Source: Pseudomonas paracarnis
Lineage (GTDB): Bacteria > Pseudomonadota > Gammaproteobacteria > Pseudomonadales > Pseudomonadaceae
Assembly: GCF_904063055.1 (NCBI RefSeq)
Contig: NZ_CAJFCN010000015.1
Coordinates: 1 to 64,000 of the forward strand
Direction of reading: 5' to 3'
Length of the DNA stretch: 64,000 nt
The stretch's first letter is position 1, and each line of letters begins with the position of its first letter. Below, in pieces: positions 20,296 through 27,808 of the stretch. The notes under the pieces are model-generated. The model had not been told where the DNA came from. It worked only from the letters and a program-made list of their open reading frames with translations, and did not search any database. A program made the position numbers and the translations under genes.

Positions 20296-20387
20296 TCCCT
20301 GCGCTTACTGATCTGCATCGCCCCGTTTCCGTCAGGAGTACGGGTAGCAGTGCGTTGTTTTCGAGCCAAGTTTTCAGGATTCCAACC

Positions 20388-22514
20388 ATGAAACATTTAC
20401 CCCTGCTGGCGGGCCTGTTCGGCTGCCTGCCTGTTTGCGCCTCGGCCCTTGAGCTGGCGCCGACCACCATTGACGGCGAGCAAAGTGCCGAGCCTGGGCT
20501 GGCCCTGGACCAATCCAGCGGCATGGCCTCGCGCCTGGGCCTGAGCGTGCGGGAAACCCCGGCGTCAGTGGCCATCGCCAACCGCAACGATATCGAGCGC
20601 CACGGCGCCAAGACCTTCCGCGATGCGGCCAATACCCTTCCCGGTGTCAACGCCAGCGCCCCGCCCGGTTTTGGCGGTTTTGTCTCGTACCGAGGGTTTA
20701 CCAGTAGCCAGATCACCCAGATGTTCAACGGCATCAATGTCGCCACGGGCCTGGCGCGGCCGGTGGATGCGTGGATCTATGACCGCGTCGAACTGGTAGG
20801 CGGCCCCTCCTCCTTGATCAACGGCGCAGGCTCAGTGGGTGGCTCGCTGAACTACGTGACCAAGCTGGCAAACCGCGAGGAACAGGCCATCGAAGGCCAA
20901 CTGAGCTATGGCAGCTACGACACCGCCGGTCTGGCGTTCGGCCTCAACCATGCGCTGACCGAACCCGGTGCCGAGGTGCAGCATTACGCCCGCCTGGATG
21001 TGAGCCGCAACACCAACCACAGCTACATCGACCGCGACCAGCGCGATGCCTGGAGCGTGGCGTTTTCCCTGCTCAGCGACCTCACCCCCAACCTGTCCCA
21101 CACCCTGGCCCTGGAATATCAGGACGAACATGAAGACAGCCCGTATTGGGGTACGCCGGTGCTCAACCCCAAGGCCGGTGAACTGAAGATCGACAAGCAC
21201 AACCGCTTCAATAACTACAACGTTGCCGACGGCCGTTATGAGCAACGCACGATCTGGGCACGTTCAATCATCGACTACCGGATCAACGACAGCACCACAC
21301 TGAAAAATACCCTCTATCACCTCGACAGCCAGCGCGACTATCGCAACCTGGAGACCTACCAGTACAACGCCGACAACAGCGCGGTGAACCGCTCAACGGC
21401 CTATCAGGTGCGGCATCAGGGCGAGCAGAACGGCAACCAGTTCGAACTGCGCCATGACACGAGCGTGTTCGGCCTTGCCACCACTTGGTCGGGTGGTTTT
21501 GAGTACAAGGTCAACAGCACCACCAACAGCCCCTTGAACGTGCCGGGCAAAAGTACCGTGGACCCTAACCACTACGACCCAGGGCACTTCTATGATATTC
21601 CCGGTACCCAGCCAGGTTTCGTCAAGGACAAGACCAACCAAGTAACCACCAAGGCACTGTTCGTGGAAAACCGTCTGGGACTGACGGATAAGCTCTCGCT
21701 GCTGACCGGCCTGCGCTATGACGCCATCGACCTGGACGTGACCAACCACAGCACCATCACCGCCACCAACCCACGGCACTTCAAGCGCAGTTGGGAGCCG
21801 CTAACGGGCCGGGTGGGCCTGACCTATCAGTTCATCCCGTCCGCCAACGTCTATGTGCAATACAGCACCGCCGTCGAACAGCCCAATACCACCACCCAAG
21901 TGTTCGACGTGTCCACGGGCAAGCAATGGGAAATCGGCAGCAAGTTCGATTACCTGGAAGGTCGGGGCTCCGCCACGGTCGCCGCCTACAAGATCGAACG
22001 CAAGGACTTTGCCGTCACCGACCCGCTGGACCCGACCAACAGCATCCCGGTGGGCGCGCAGTCGTCCAAGGGCATCGAACTGGCCAGCTCGTTGCGCATC
22101 ACGCCGAAGCTATTGGCCGAAGGCAACTTCGCCTGGGTAGACGCGCAGTACGATGAGTTCAACGAGAAAATCGCCAGCGGCTCGGTGGTGTCGCGTAAGG
22201 GCAATACGCCGACCAACGTGCCCAAGCGCGTGGGTAACCTATGGCTGACCTACGATTTTGCCGAGGATTGGCAAGGTGGGGTGGATGCGCGGTATGTCGC
22301 CCAGGTGTACGCGGACAATGCCAATACCCAGACCGTACCGGCCTATACGCTGTTCGGCACCTTCCTGCGCTATAAGCTGGATGCGAACACCTCGGTAACC
22401 GGGCGCGTGCGTAACCTGACTAACGAGGTGTACGCGGAGTTTGCCCATGTGTCGCCGGCGTATTATCTGGGGTCACCGAGGACCTTTGAGCTGGCCGTAC
22501 ACACCAAGTTCTAA
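20388..22514 (+). CDS. TonB-dependent receptor
   Basis: Outer-membrane active transporter of 708 residues from ATG 20388 (AGGA upstream). A signal peptide ends at ASALE (about residue 20). The plug contains LSVRETPASVAIANRNDIERHG and VELVGGPSSLINGAGSVGGSLNYVTKL. The barrel ends SPRTFELAVHTKF with the C-terminal Phe needed for assembly. Overall it reads as the siderophore class. No Fur box is visible upstream, and the DUF2946 partner raises a metal other than iron, such as copper, as a possibility. It differs clearly from the receptor at 8276. Confidence 0.9.
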   Translation: MKHLPLLAGLFGCLPVCASALELAPTTIDGEQSAEPGLALDQSSGMASRLGLSVRETPASVAIANRNDIERHGAKTFRDAANTLPGVNASAPPGFGGFVSYRGFTSSQITQMFNGINVATGLARPVDAWIYDRVELVGGPSSLINGAGSVGGSLNYVTKLANREEQAIEGQLSYGSYDTAGLAFGLNHALTEPGAEVQHYARLDVSRNTNHSYIDRDQRDAWSVAFSLLSDLTPNLSHTLALEYQDEHEDSPYWGTPVLNPKAGELKIDKHNRFNNYNVADGRYEQRTIWARSIIDYRINDSTTLKNTLYHLDSQRDYRNLETYQYNADNSAVNRSTAYQVRHQGEQNGNQFELRHDTSVFGLATTWSGGFEYKVNSTTNSPLNVPGKSTVDPNHYDPGHFYDIPGTQPGFVKDKTNQVTTKALFVENRLGLTDKLSLLTGLRYDAIDLDVTNHSTITATNPRHFKRSWEPLTGRVGLTYQFIPSANVYVQYSTAVEQPNTTTQVFDVSTGKQWEIGSKFDYLEGRGSATVAAYKIERKDFAVTDPLDPTNSIPVGAQSSKGIELASSLRITPKLLAEGNFAWVDAQYDEFNEKIASGSVVSRKGNTPTNVPKRVGNLWLTYDFAEDWQGGVDARYVAQVYADNANTQTVPAYTLFGTFLRYKLDANTSVTGRVRNLTNEVYAEFAHVSPAYYLGSPRTFELAVHTKF

Positions 22515-22550
22515 CGCTGCAACGACCGTTGACTTGAAATGCAATTGAAT

Positions 22551-22638
22551 GTGGGAGCTGGCTTGCCTGCGATAGCGGTGGGTCAGCATAAAAATATGTT
22601 GTCTGACACTCAGTCATCTCAGGCAAGCCAGCTCCCAC
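22551..22638. repeat. REPIN between convergent genes
   Basis: Inverted REPs GTGGGAGCTGGCTTGCCTGC and GGCAAGCCAGCTCCCAC, with a 45-bp centre holding its own small palindrome (GTCAG...CTGAC). It may act as a transcript end for both convergent genes. Confidence 0.88.
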
Positions 22639-22671
22639 ATCTTGATCTTCGCTCGATACAAAGACCGCCGG

Positions 22672-23679
22672 TTACTGGAGGCTCGCCTCGATCTTCTGCG
22701 CCACATCTTCCGTCAACCAGGCCTTCCATACCTGCGGATGTTCCTTGAGAAACGCCTGGGCCACCTCCCGAGGCGGCGTGTGGTGCTCGCTCATCGTCGC
22801 CAAGGCTTTGTTAAGCGGCTCGATGGGAAACTCGACCTTCTCGAAGAACTGGGCAATCTGTGGATGTTCCTGCTGGAACGGCGTCGACACGCCAATGCTC
22901 AGCTTGGAAGCCAATGAGCGTGTCGGCTTCGGGTTCGGGTTGTCTGCGTCAGTCAGGGTCTTCCACGCATCTGCATCAAATGGCGGTTCTTCCAGCTGGA
23001 TCAATTTATAGCGCCCCATCAACGGGGTCGGCGACCAGTAATAGAACAGCACGGGCTTGCCCCGGCGAATCGACGAGGCAATCTCCGCATCCAGCGCCGC
23101 CCCCGAACCGCTGCGGAAGTTCACGTAGCTGTCGTCCAGCCCATAAGCCTTGAGCTTCTGTTTGTTGACCACCTCGGAGGTCCAGCCGATGGGGCTGTTG
23201 AGAAAGCGCCCCTTGCCTGGGGACTCCGGGTCTTTGAACACGTCCTTGTAGCGCGCCAGGTCCTGTACGCTTTTCAAATCTGGTGCCAGGGGTTTGAGTC
23301 CTTTAGAGGGGTCACCCTTGACCACGTATTCCGGCACCCACCAGCCTTCGGTAGCGCCTTTGACGATATCGCCCAGGCCCGCCACCTTGCCTTCGGCTTG
23401 CGCCTTGACCCACACAGGGCTGCGGCCTGCCCACTCCTCGCCGATCACCTGGATATCATTCTTGGCCAGGGCGGTTTCCAGGGTGATGGTGGTGCCAGGC
23501 AACGTGTCGGTGGGCAGGTCATAGCCCTTCTCGACGATAAAACGCAGTACTTCTGTGATCAGGCTGCCGCTTTCCCAGTTCAGGTCGGCAAAATGCACCG
23601 GCGCCTGGGCGGCCGATACCGGCAATGACAGACTCAGGGTCGTCAGGCCCATCGCCAGCAGCGACTTCAATCCTTTCAT
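22672..23679 (-). CDS. Glycine-betaine/choline-type ABC substrate-binding protein
   Basis: Periplasmic binding protein of the OpuAC family, 335 residues, with signal peptide (1-24, ASAAQ-type cut after VSA). It begins VHFADLNWESGSLITEVLRFI, a typical OpuAC start, and carries aromatic-rich segments (GEEWAGRSPVWV, EGWWVPEYV, FYYWSPTPLMG) that in this family form the cage for quaternary amines. GAGGTGCAAAGG lies upstream. No permease or ATPase is adjacent, so it is an orphan that would feed a transporter encoded elsewhere, as known for CbcX/BetX/CaiX in Pseudomonas. Confidence 0.9.
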   Translation of the reverse strand: MKGLKSLLAMGLTTLSLSLPVSAAQAPVHFADLNWESGSLITEVLRFIVEKGYDLPTDTLPGTTITLETALAKNDIQVIGEEWAGRSPVWVKAQAEGKVAGLGDIVKGATEGWWVPEYVVKGDPSKGLKPLAPDLKSVQDLARYKDVFKDPESPGKGRFLNSPIGWTSEVVNKQKLKAYGLDDSYVNFRSGSGAALDAEIASSIRRGKPVLFYYWSPTPLMGRYKLIQLEEPPFDADAWKTLTDADNPNPKPTRSLASKLSIGVSTPFQQEHPQIAQFFEKVEFPIEPLNKALATMSEHHTPPREVAQAFLKEHPQVWKAWLTEDVAQKIEASLQ

Positions 23680-23810
23680 GCCTTTGCACCTCGCGTTTTC
23701 GCAGTCATGGCGAACGGCTTTGCTGCAAATGCGCGAAGCCTCTGAATAGTTAAGTCAACTCAACTGTAGTAGAGGTTCCAAAAGACAAAGAGGCACAACA
23801 TGTTCAGCGC

Positions 23811-24281
23811 CTACTCGCTGGCCTTGAAGGTCACCAGCTCACCCTTGCGCCATTTGGCGGCTTTGCCCGTCACGGCTTTCAGGGTTTTGGTCAACCCTTC
23901 TTGCAATTGATCGTGGGCAGCGAATACCAGCATCACGCTGTGGCCTTCCTTGAACACGATACCCTGGCCTTCGTTCGACGACACAAAGGCATAGTCGCCG
24001 ATGCCGTACACAGTCAACTTGATATCGCGAAACCTCAATTCGAACTTTCCACCTTCACGGCTGGGCAACACCGCCGCGCGAAAATGGTCACCCACTTTGA
24101 GTTCCAGACGTGGCTTGTCATCCACGACCAGCGCCGTTTCGGTATCGATCTCGGCGATATAAATACCTTCCGGCGTCTGTTCAGTGACGTAGACAAACCG
24201 GGATTGAAACTGCTTGACCAACTTTGCGCGCAAATCACCCAGCACGAATAACGCGTGCATATCCAGATTACTGACTGCCAA
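23811..24281 (-). CDS. Uncharacterised protein (156 aa)
   Basis: A mostly beta-strand soluble protein with regular alternation of hydrophobic and charged residues and a lysine-rich C-terminus (KAAKWRKGELVTFK). It has no signal peptide or membrane segment. The start is uncertain: TTG at 24281 gives MAVSNLD; an ATG at 24260 gives MHALF. Neither has a strong ribosome-binding site. I recognise no family. Confidence 0.65.
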   Translation of the reverse strand: MAVSNLDMHALFVLGDLRAKLVKQFQSRFVYVTEQTPEGIYIAEIDTETALVVDDKPRLELKVGDHFRAAVLPSREGGKFELRFRDIKLTVYGIGDYAFVSSNEGQGIVFKEGHSVMLVFAAHDQLQEGLTKTLKAVTGKAAKWRKGELVTFKASE

Positions 24282-24655
24282 GGAAACGCCCCCACATCAA
24301 AAAAGCACTGGCCGCCAAAGCGAACAGCACAAAAAAATGGCCGTTACGACACGATACAGAGTCATTAAAAAACTGAAGAGAACTCGTAAGGCTAGTACAA
24401 ACCTCAACGGCGGACCTCATGCGGAGTCAACCGTGATACAGCAAATCACAGGTTCAACGACCCGAGAATACGGGTCTGCCGACTTCAGAGAATAACCCAA
24501 TTAAAAATGCAGTTTTCCGACATCCCAACACAAAAAAACATCTGGGCATGGAACCAGTCACGAACTACCGACGACAATACTAGAACAGCAACCAGGGTGA
24601 AAACCACCCGAAACATCGCAGACAAGCTAACCGGATCGATCGACAGGAGCTGAGC
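24282..24655. other. Gene-free AT-richer stretch
   Basis: 374 bp with lower GC than the surroundings and several short frames (for example 24337-24495 plus and 24485-24619 minus), none with a ribosome-binding site and recognisable product. The minus frame encodes a 44-residue peptide with a hydrophobic start (FRVVFTLVAVLVLSSVV), which cannot be excluded. It must hold the promoter for the gene at 24656. Confidence 0.4.
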
Positions 24656-24931
24656 ATGCAACGACGTCAACACGACGCTACGTCTTTCCACACTCGTTCA
24701 CCATGTCCCGACGAACAGCAATACTACTGCCTGCTGAACCTGAATGGGTACTCCAATTCAGTGCTTTACCAAGTTGTACCCGCAGGAAAGAACTTTTTTC
24801 ATATTCTTGAAGTGCCCAGCGGCAAGATCAAGGGGTTTCGCAGCGATCACATCAAAGCCTGCGAACTGGCCAAGTCCCTTGAAGCCAAGCTATACGCCTC
24901 AGGCGGCGGAATCGTTTCGTCGCCTGGATGA
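24656..24931 (+). CDS. Small uncharacterised protein (91 aa)
   Basis: The ATG is preceded by AGGAGCTGAGC at ideal spacing. The hydrophilic start (residues 1-20) is followed by a compact domain with NLNGYSNSVLYQVVPAGKNFFHILEVPSGKIKGFRSDHIKACELAKSLE. This beta-beta-alpha pattern may fit a small nucleic-acid or ligand-binding fold, but I cannot assign a family. Its TGA overlaps an ATG of the next frame. Confidence 0.6.
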   Translation: MQRRQHDATSFHTRSPCPDEQQYYCLLNLNGYSNSVLYQVVPAGKNFFHILEVPSGKIKGFRSDHIKACELAKSLEAKLYASGGGIVSSPG

Positions 24932-25041
24932 CTTTACCGCGCCACTGCCCCTCAACAACTGCCATACTGGCCTGTCCATGGAAGTTTGCCCCCCGCGGGT
25001 CAGGTTTCATCAACGCAGTTACCTTGAAGGGAAAGCCATAC

Positions 25042-25272
25042 GTGACGGAATTTGATATTGGCGAATTTATTATCCACGGCGATGCGAGAGAAGTAGACGG
25101 TGAGTTTCAAGCGGTCATCATCATGCGAGCCAAACCACCGCTGAACAAGGTCACCGCGCACCAAGTGGAAAAAGACCGCTGGTTCAAAACCGCCGACGCA
25201 GCAGCCGTCGCTGGCAAAGAGGCGGCCAAGGCACTGAAAGCCGCCGTGGATTGCGGCGCGCTCAATTCCTGA
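25042..25272 (+). CDS. Small uncharacterised protein (76 aa)
   Basis: GTG at 25042, preceded by AAGGGAAAG, is taken as start: the product TEFDIGEFIIHGDAREVDGEFQ... then reads as one compact domain, ending in an Ala-rich helix (AAAVAGKEAAKALKAAVD). The frame stays open back to an ATG at 24928 that overlaps the previous stop (ATGA), which would add 38 less protein-like residues; translational coupling there is possible. Function unknown. Confidence 0.6.
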   Translation: MTEFDIGEFIIHGDAREVDGEFQAVIIMRAKPPLNKVTAHQVEKDRWFKTADAAAVAGKEAAKALKAAVDCGALNS

Positions 25273-25341
25273 CAATCCGATAGAACTCTGGCGCCCCCCG
25301 AGCCCTCACATGCATGACGATAAACCCGCATGGAGAACGTT

Positions 25342-25584
25342 ATGGACACCACGACCCCAACCCTTGAAACCCTGTTCGAACAACTGGGCCTGGATTCCAG
25401 CCAGGAAGCCATCGAACGTTTCACCGCCGAACATCGCCTGCCCGATGAGGTAAAACTCATCGACGCGCCATTCTGGAGCGAACAGCAGGCGAACTTCCTC
25501 AGGGAACAATTGCACGTCGACGCAGAGTGGGCGCCCGCAGTGGATGACCTCAATGCGCTGCTGCATGAACGTCCCCACGGTTGA
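25342..25584 (+). CDS. DUF2789 family protein
   Basis: 80 residues from ATG 25342 with GGAGAAC upstream; an ATG four codons earlier lacks a site. The sequence TLETLFEQLGLDSSQEAIERFTAEHRLP...APFWSEQQANFLREQL matches the DUF2789 pattern of short acidic Pseudomonas proteins. Likely cytoplasmic. Role unknown. It converges on the next gene with stops one base apart. Confidence 0.8.
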   Translation: MDTTTPTLETLFEQLGLDSSQEAIERFTAEHRLPDEVKLIDAPFWSEQQANFLREQLHVDAEWAPAVDDLNALLHERPHG

Positions 25585-25585
25585 T

Positions 25586-25789
25586 TCAGTGCAGGCTGTC
25601 TGACTCTTCACTGCGTAACAGCGCTTGCCAGGCAGCCTGGCATTCCTGCGCCTCGTCCCGGCTGGCGAACGCGGTGCCGCGTTGCTCACCGTTGAGCAAC
25701 ACCACCCAGCAGGCGCGCTGGCCCAGGGCACGAAGGGTTTCAGGCACGCCACTGCCGATCATCACGGCCACATCGACTTTGTTTTGCAT
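25586..25789 (-). CDS. Small uncharacterised protein (67 aa)
   Basis: ATG 25789 with GGAGAAGC upstream. The product MQNKVDVAVMIGSGVPETLRALG... ends in an acidic helix (RDEAQECQAAWQALLRSEESD). Soluble, two Cys. No family recognised. A SlyA-like palindrome sits about 20 bp upstream of the start. Confidence 0.6.
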   Translation of the reverse strand: MQNKVDVAVMIGSGVPETLRALGQRACWVVLLNGEQRGTAFASRDEAQECQAAWQALLRSEESDSLH

Positions 25790-25809
25790 GGAGCTTCTCC
25801 GCAGCATTA

Positions 25810-25823
25810 GTTAGCTGGCTAAC
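25810..25823. promoter_or_regulatory. SlyA/MarR-like palindrome
   Basis: GTTAGC-TG-GCTAAC is perfectly symmetric, and its core TTAGCTGGCTAA matches the SlyA consensus TTAGCAAGCTAA at 10 of 12 positions. Placed just upstream of the 67-aa gene, it is well positioned for repression by a MarR/SlyA-type regulator (inference). Confidence 0.5.
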
Positions 25824-25947
25824 AATGTTGGCCATGCTACGGTTTTATTCCAGTTGGAAAAAGCTATCTGCGGAATAGCTTCATTGCATAAACAGCAACA
25901 ATGTAGAGACGGGGACGGCCAGCTCGAGTGCCGCCCCATTCATCAGA

Positions 25948-26352
25948 TCAAGCTTGACGCTGGTGCTTGTCGATCTGCTCGTGGCGCTCTTGCGCTTCGA
26001 TGCAGTACTTGGTGGTGGGGCTGATCAGCAGGCGCTTGAGGCCGATAGGCTCGCCGCTGTCGTCACACCAGCCAAAGGAATCTTCCTTGATGCGTTCCAG
26101 GGCACGCTCAAGTTGCGGCAGCATGCGCTGGTCGCGGTCAATGGCGTTCACCAGCCAGGTGCGCTCTTCTTCGACAGAAGCCGCGTCAGCCGGGTCGGCC
26201 GGGGTGTCCAGGCTTTCAATGGCGATACGGTTCTGCTCAATGCGCTCGTGGTGTTCCACCTTCATGTCTTGCAGCAACTTCTCGAAAAAAGCGTGCTGTT
26301 CGGCATTCATGTAGTCATCCGCCGGCATGGCCAGCAACTTTTCCTTTGTCAT
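25948..26352 (-). CDS. DksA/TraR-family protein with a two-Cys zinc-finger region
   Basis: 134 residues from MTKEKLLAMPADDYMN; the longer frame upstream looks non-coding. A coiled-coil (about 20-95) is followed by FGWCDDSGEPIGLKRLLISPTTKYCIEAQERHEQ. Canonical DksA has CxxC...CxxC; here only the first Cys of each pair remains (C-D-D-S and C-I-E-A). P. aeruginosa DksA2 likewise keeps few zinc ligands and works without zinc, so this is probably a zinc-independent DksA2-type regulator of RNA polymerase. The coiled-coil tip keeps the acidic D-P-A-D-A-A region (TPADPADAASVEEERTW). Confidence 0.88.
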   Translation of the reverse strand: MTKEKLLAMPADDYMNAEQHAFFEKLLQDMKVEHHERIEQNRIAIESLDTPADPADAASVEEERTWLVNAIDRDQRMLPQLERALERIKEDSFGWCDDSGEPIGLKRLLISPTTKYCIEAQERHEQIDKHQRQA

Positions 26353-26759
26353 TGATTTCTCTATAAAAAATACGTGCATTAAGGCGAATAAGGGAGCGTT
26401 CCGCAAGGCCTGTGCAGGTCTCGGAAGGGCGCCGTCCATTTCAAGCGCCACCCGGCACTCAATTTACGAGGGGCGGCAGTCTAAGGCCGACTTGAGGGCG
26501 CAGCAACTGAAAAGACAGGCATTTTTTCCCGATTAACCCCCAAAGGCACCAGGACGGGCTTGGCGAATGGTCATCGGAGTGCGTTTATAGCAAGAAATTC
26601 AGTGTTGTGGAGCTATATAGAAGACAAACGGTTGAAAGTGCCTCATCCCCTGTAGGAGCGAGCTTGCTCGCAAAGAACTCAAGGACACCGCGTTCAGTCA
26701 GAAAGCCCGCGTTATCTTTGCAGCTTTTGCGAGCAAGCTCGCTCCTACAGGGCAGGAAC
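26353..26759. other. Promoter region of the DksA-like gene plus REPIN
   Basis: 407 bp. The dksA-like gene's promoter must lie near 26353-26470. 26460-26650 shows nothing recognisable. A REP doublet of the GTAGGAGCGAGCTTGCTCGC type occupies 26651-26750 and abuts the last gene of the inositol cluster. Confidence 0.5.
26651..26750. repeat. REPIN, GAGCTTGCTC subtype
   Basis: Inverted REPs TGTAGGAGCGAGCTTGCTCGC and GCGAGCAAGCTCGCTCCTACA. This subtype also occurs at 40837 and 47535. It lies 10 bp after the last inositol-transport gene and may end that transcript. Confidence 0.9.
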
Positions 26760-27782
26760 TCAGCGCTTGAGCTTGCGCTTGTTGCGGTATTGGTCGATCA
26801 CCACCGCCACCACAATGATCAGGCCCTTGATGATGTCCTGGATATACGCATCCACCCCGACAAAGGTAAACCCGCTGGCCATCACCCCGAGGATCAACGC
26901 GCCGATCACCGTGCCGGTGATGCGCCCTACTCCACCGGCCAGGCTGGTACCGCCGATCACTGCGGCGGCAATCGCGTCCAGCTCGTAGGACATGCCCATG
27001 CCGGCTTGCCCCGTCGCTGCACGTGCCGAGGCAACCACACCGGCCAGGCCCGCCAGGAGACCGGCGATGCTATAGACGATGATCAAGTGACGCTTGACGT
27101 TGATCCCCGAAGTGCGCGCCGCTTGCATGTTGCCGCCGATGGCATAGGTGTACTTGCCGTACTTGGTGTAACGCAGGGCAATGTGGAAGATCACCGCCAC
27201 CACCAGGAAGATAATCACCGGCATCGCGCCATGGCCGATCGCCGTGTAGGAGTCCGAGAGCATGCTCACCGGCTGACCTTCGGTGTAATAGCGCGCCAGG
27301 CCACGGGCCGAGACCATCATGCCCAGGGTTGCGATAAACGGCGGAATGCCGGTGACCGCAATAATGCTGCCGTTGATCGCGCCCGCTAAAAGCCCCACGC
27401 CCAAGCCCATCGCCACCGGGATCCACACCGGCAAATCGGTGAGGGACGGAAACACCGCCCGGGAAAAGTCGGAGGTCTGCGCCAGGCTGGCGGCGATCAT
27501 CGCTGACAAGGCCAGCACCGAGCCGGACGACAAATCGATGCCCGTGGTAATGATCACCTGGGTCACACCGATGGCCAGCAGGCCGATGATCGACACCTGC
27601 AGGATCATCAGCACCAGACGCTGGGAGTTCATTAGAAAGCTCTGGTCGCGCACGATCCAGCCAAACAGTTCAAACACCAGGCCGATACCGATCAGCACCA
27701 GGAAGATACTCAGCTCGGTGGGCATGCGTCGACGGTTCTTGACCGGTGCGGTTGCCGGCTTGTTGTCTGTTATTGCGTTCAT
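26760..27782 (-). CDS. iatP: Inositol ABC transporter permease
   Basis: Inner-membrane permease of the ribose/xylose (RbsC/BPD_transp_2) type, 340 residues, about 8-10 membrane segments. Family hallmarks: GVTQVIITTGIDLSSGSVLALSAM, GIPPFIATLGMMVSARGLA and LDAIAAAVIGGTSLAGGVGRITGTVIGALILGV. It lies 26 bp after the ATPase gene. The name follows the inositol context and the Caulobacter IbpA-IatA-IatP system. Confidence 0.9.
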   Translation of the reverse strand: MNAITDNKPATAPVKNRRRMPTELSIFLVLIGIGLVFELFGWIVRDQSFLMNSQRLVLMILQVSIIGLLAIGVTQVIITTGIDLSSGSVLALSAMIAASLAQTSDFSRAVFPSLTDLPVWIPVAMGLGVGLLAGAINGSIIAVTGIPPFIATLGMMVSARGLARYYTEGQPVSMLSDSYTAIGHGAMPVIIFLVVAVIFHIALRYTKYGKYTYAIGGNMQAARTSGINVKRHLIIVYSIAGLLAGLAGVVASARAATGQAGMGMSYELDAIAAAVIGGTSLAGGVGRITGTVIGALILGVMASGFTFVGVDAYIQDIIKGLIIVVAVVIDQYRNKRKLKR

Positions 27783-27808
27783 AACCCATCACCTTCTTAT
27801 TCTGTAGA

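Noticed and set aside
24214..24495. 93-codon plus-strand frame in the gap before 24656
   Set aside because: Overlaps the start of the divergent 156-aa gene, has no ribosome-binding site, and is Lys/Thr/Ser-rich without domain character.
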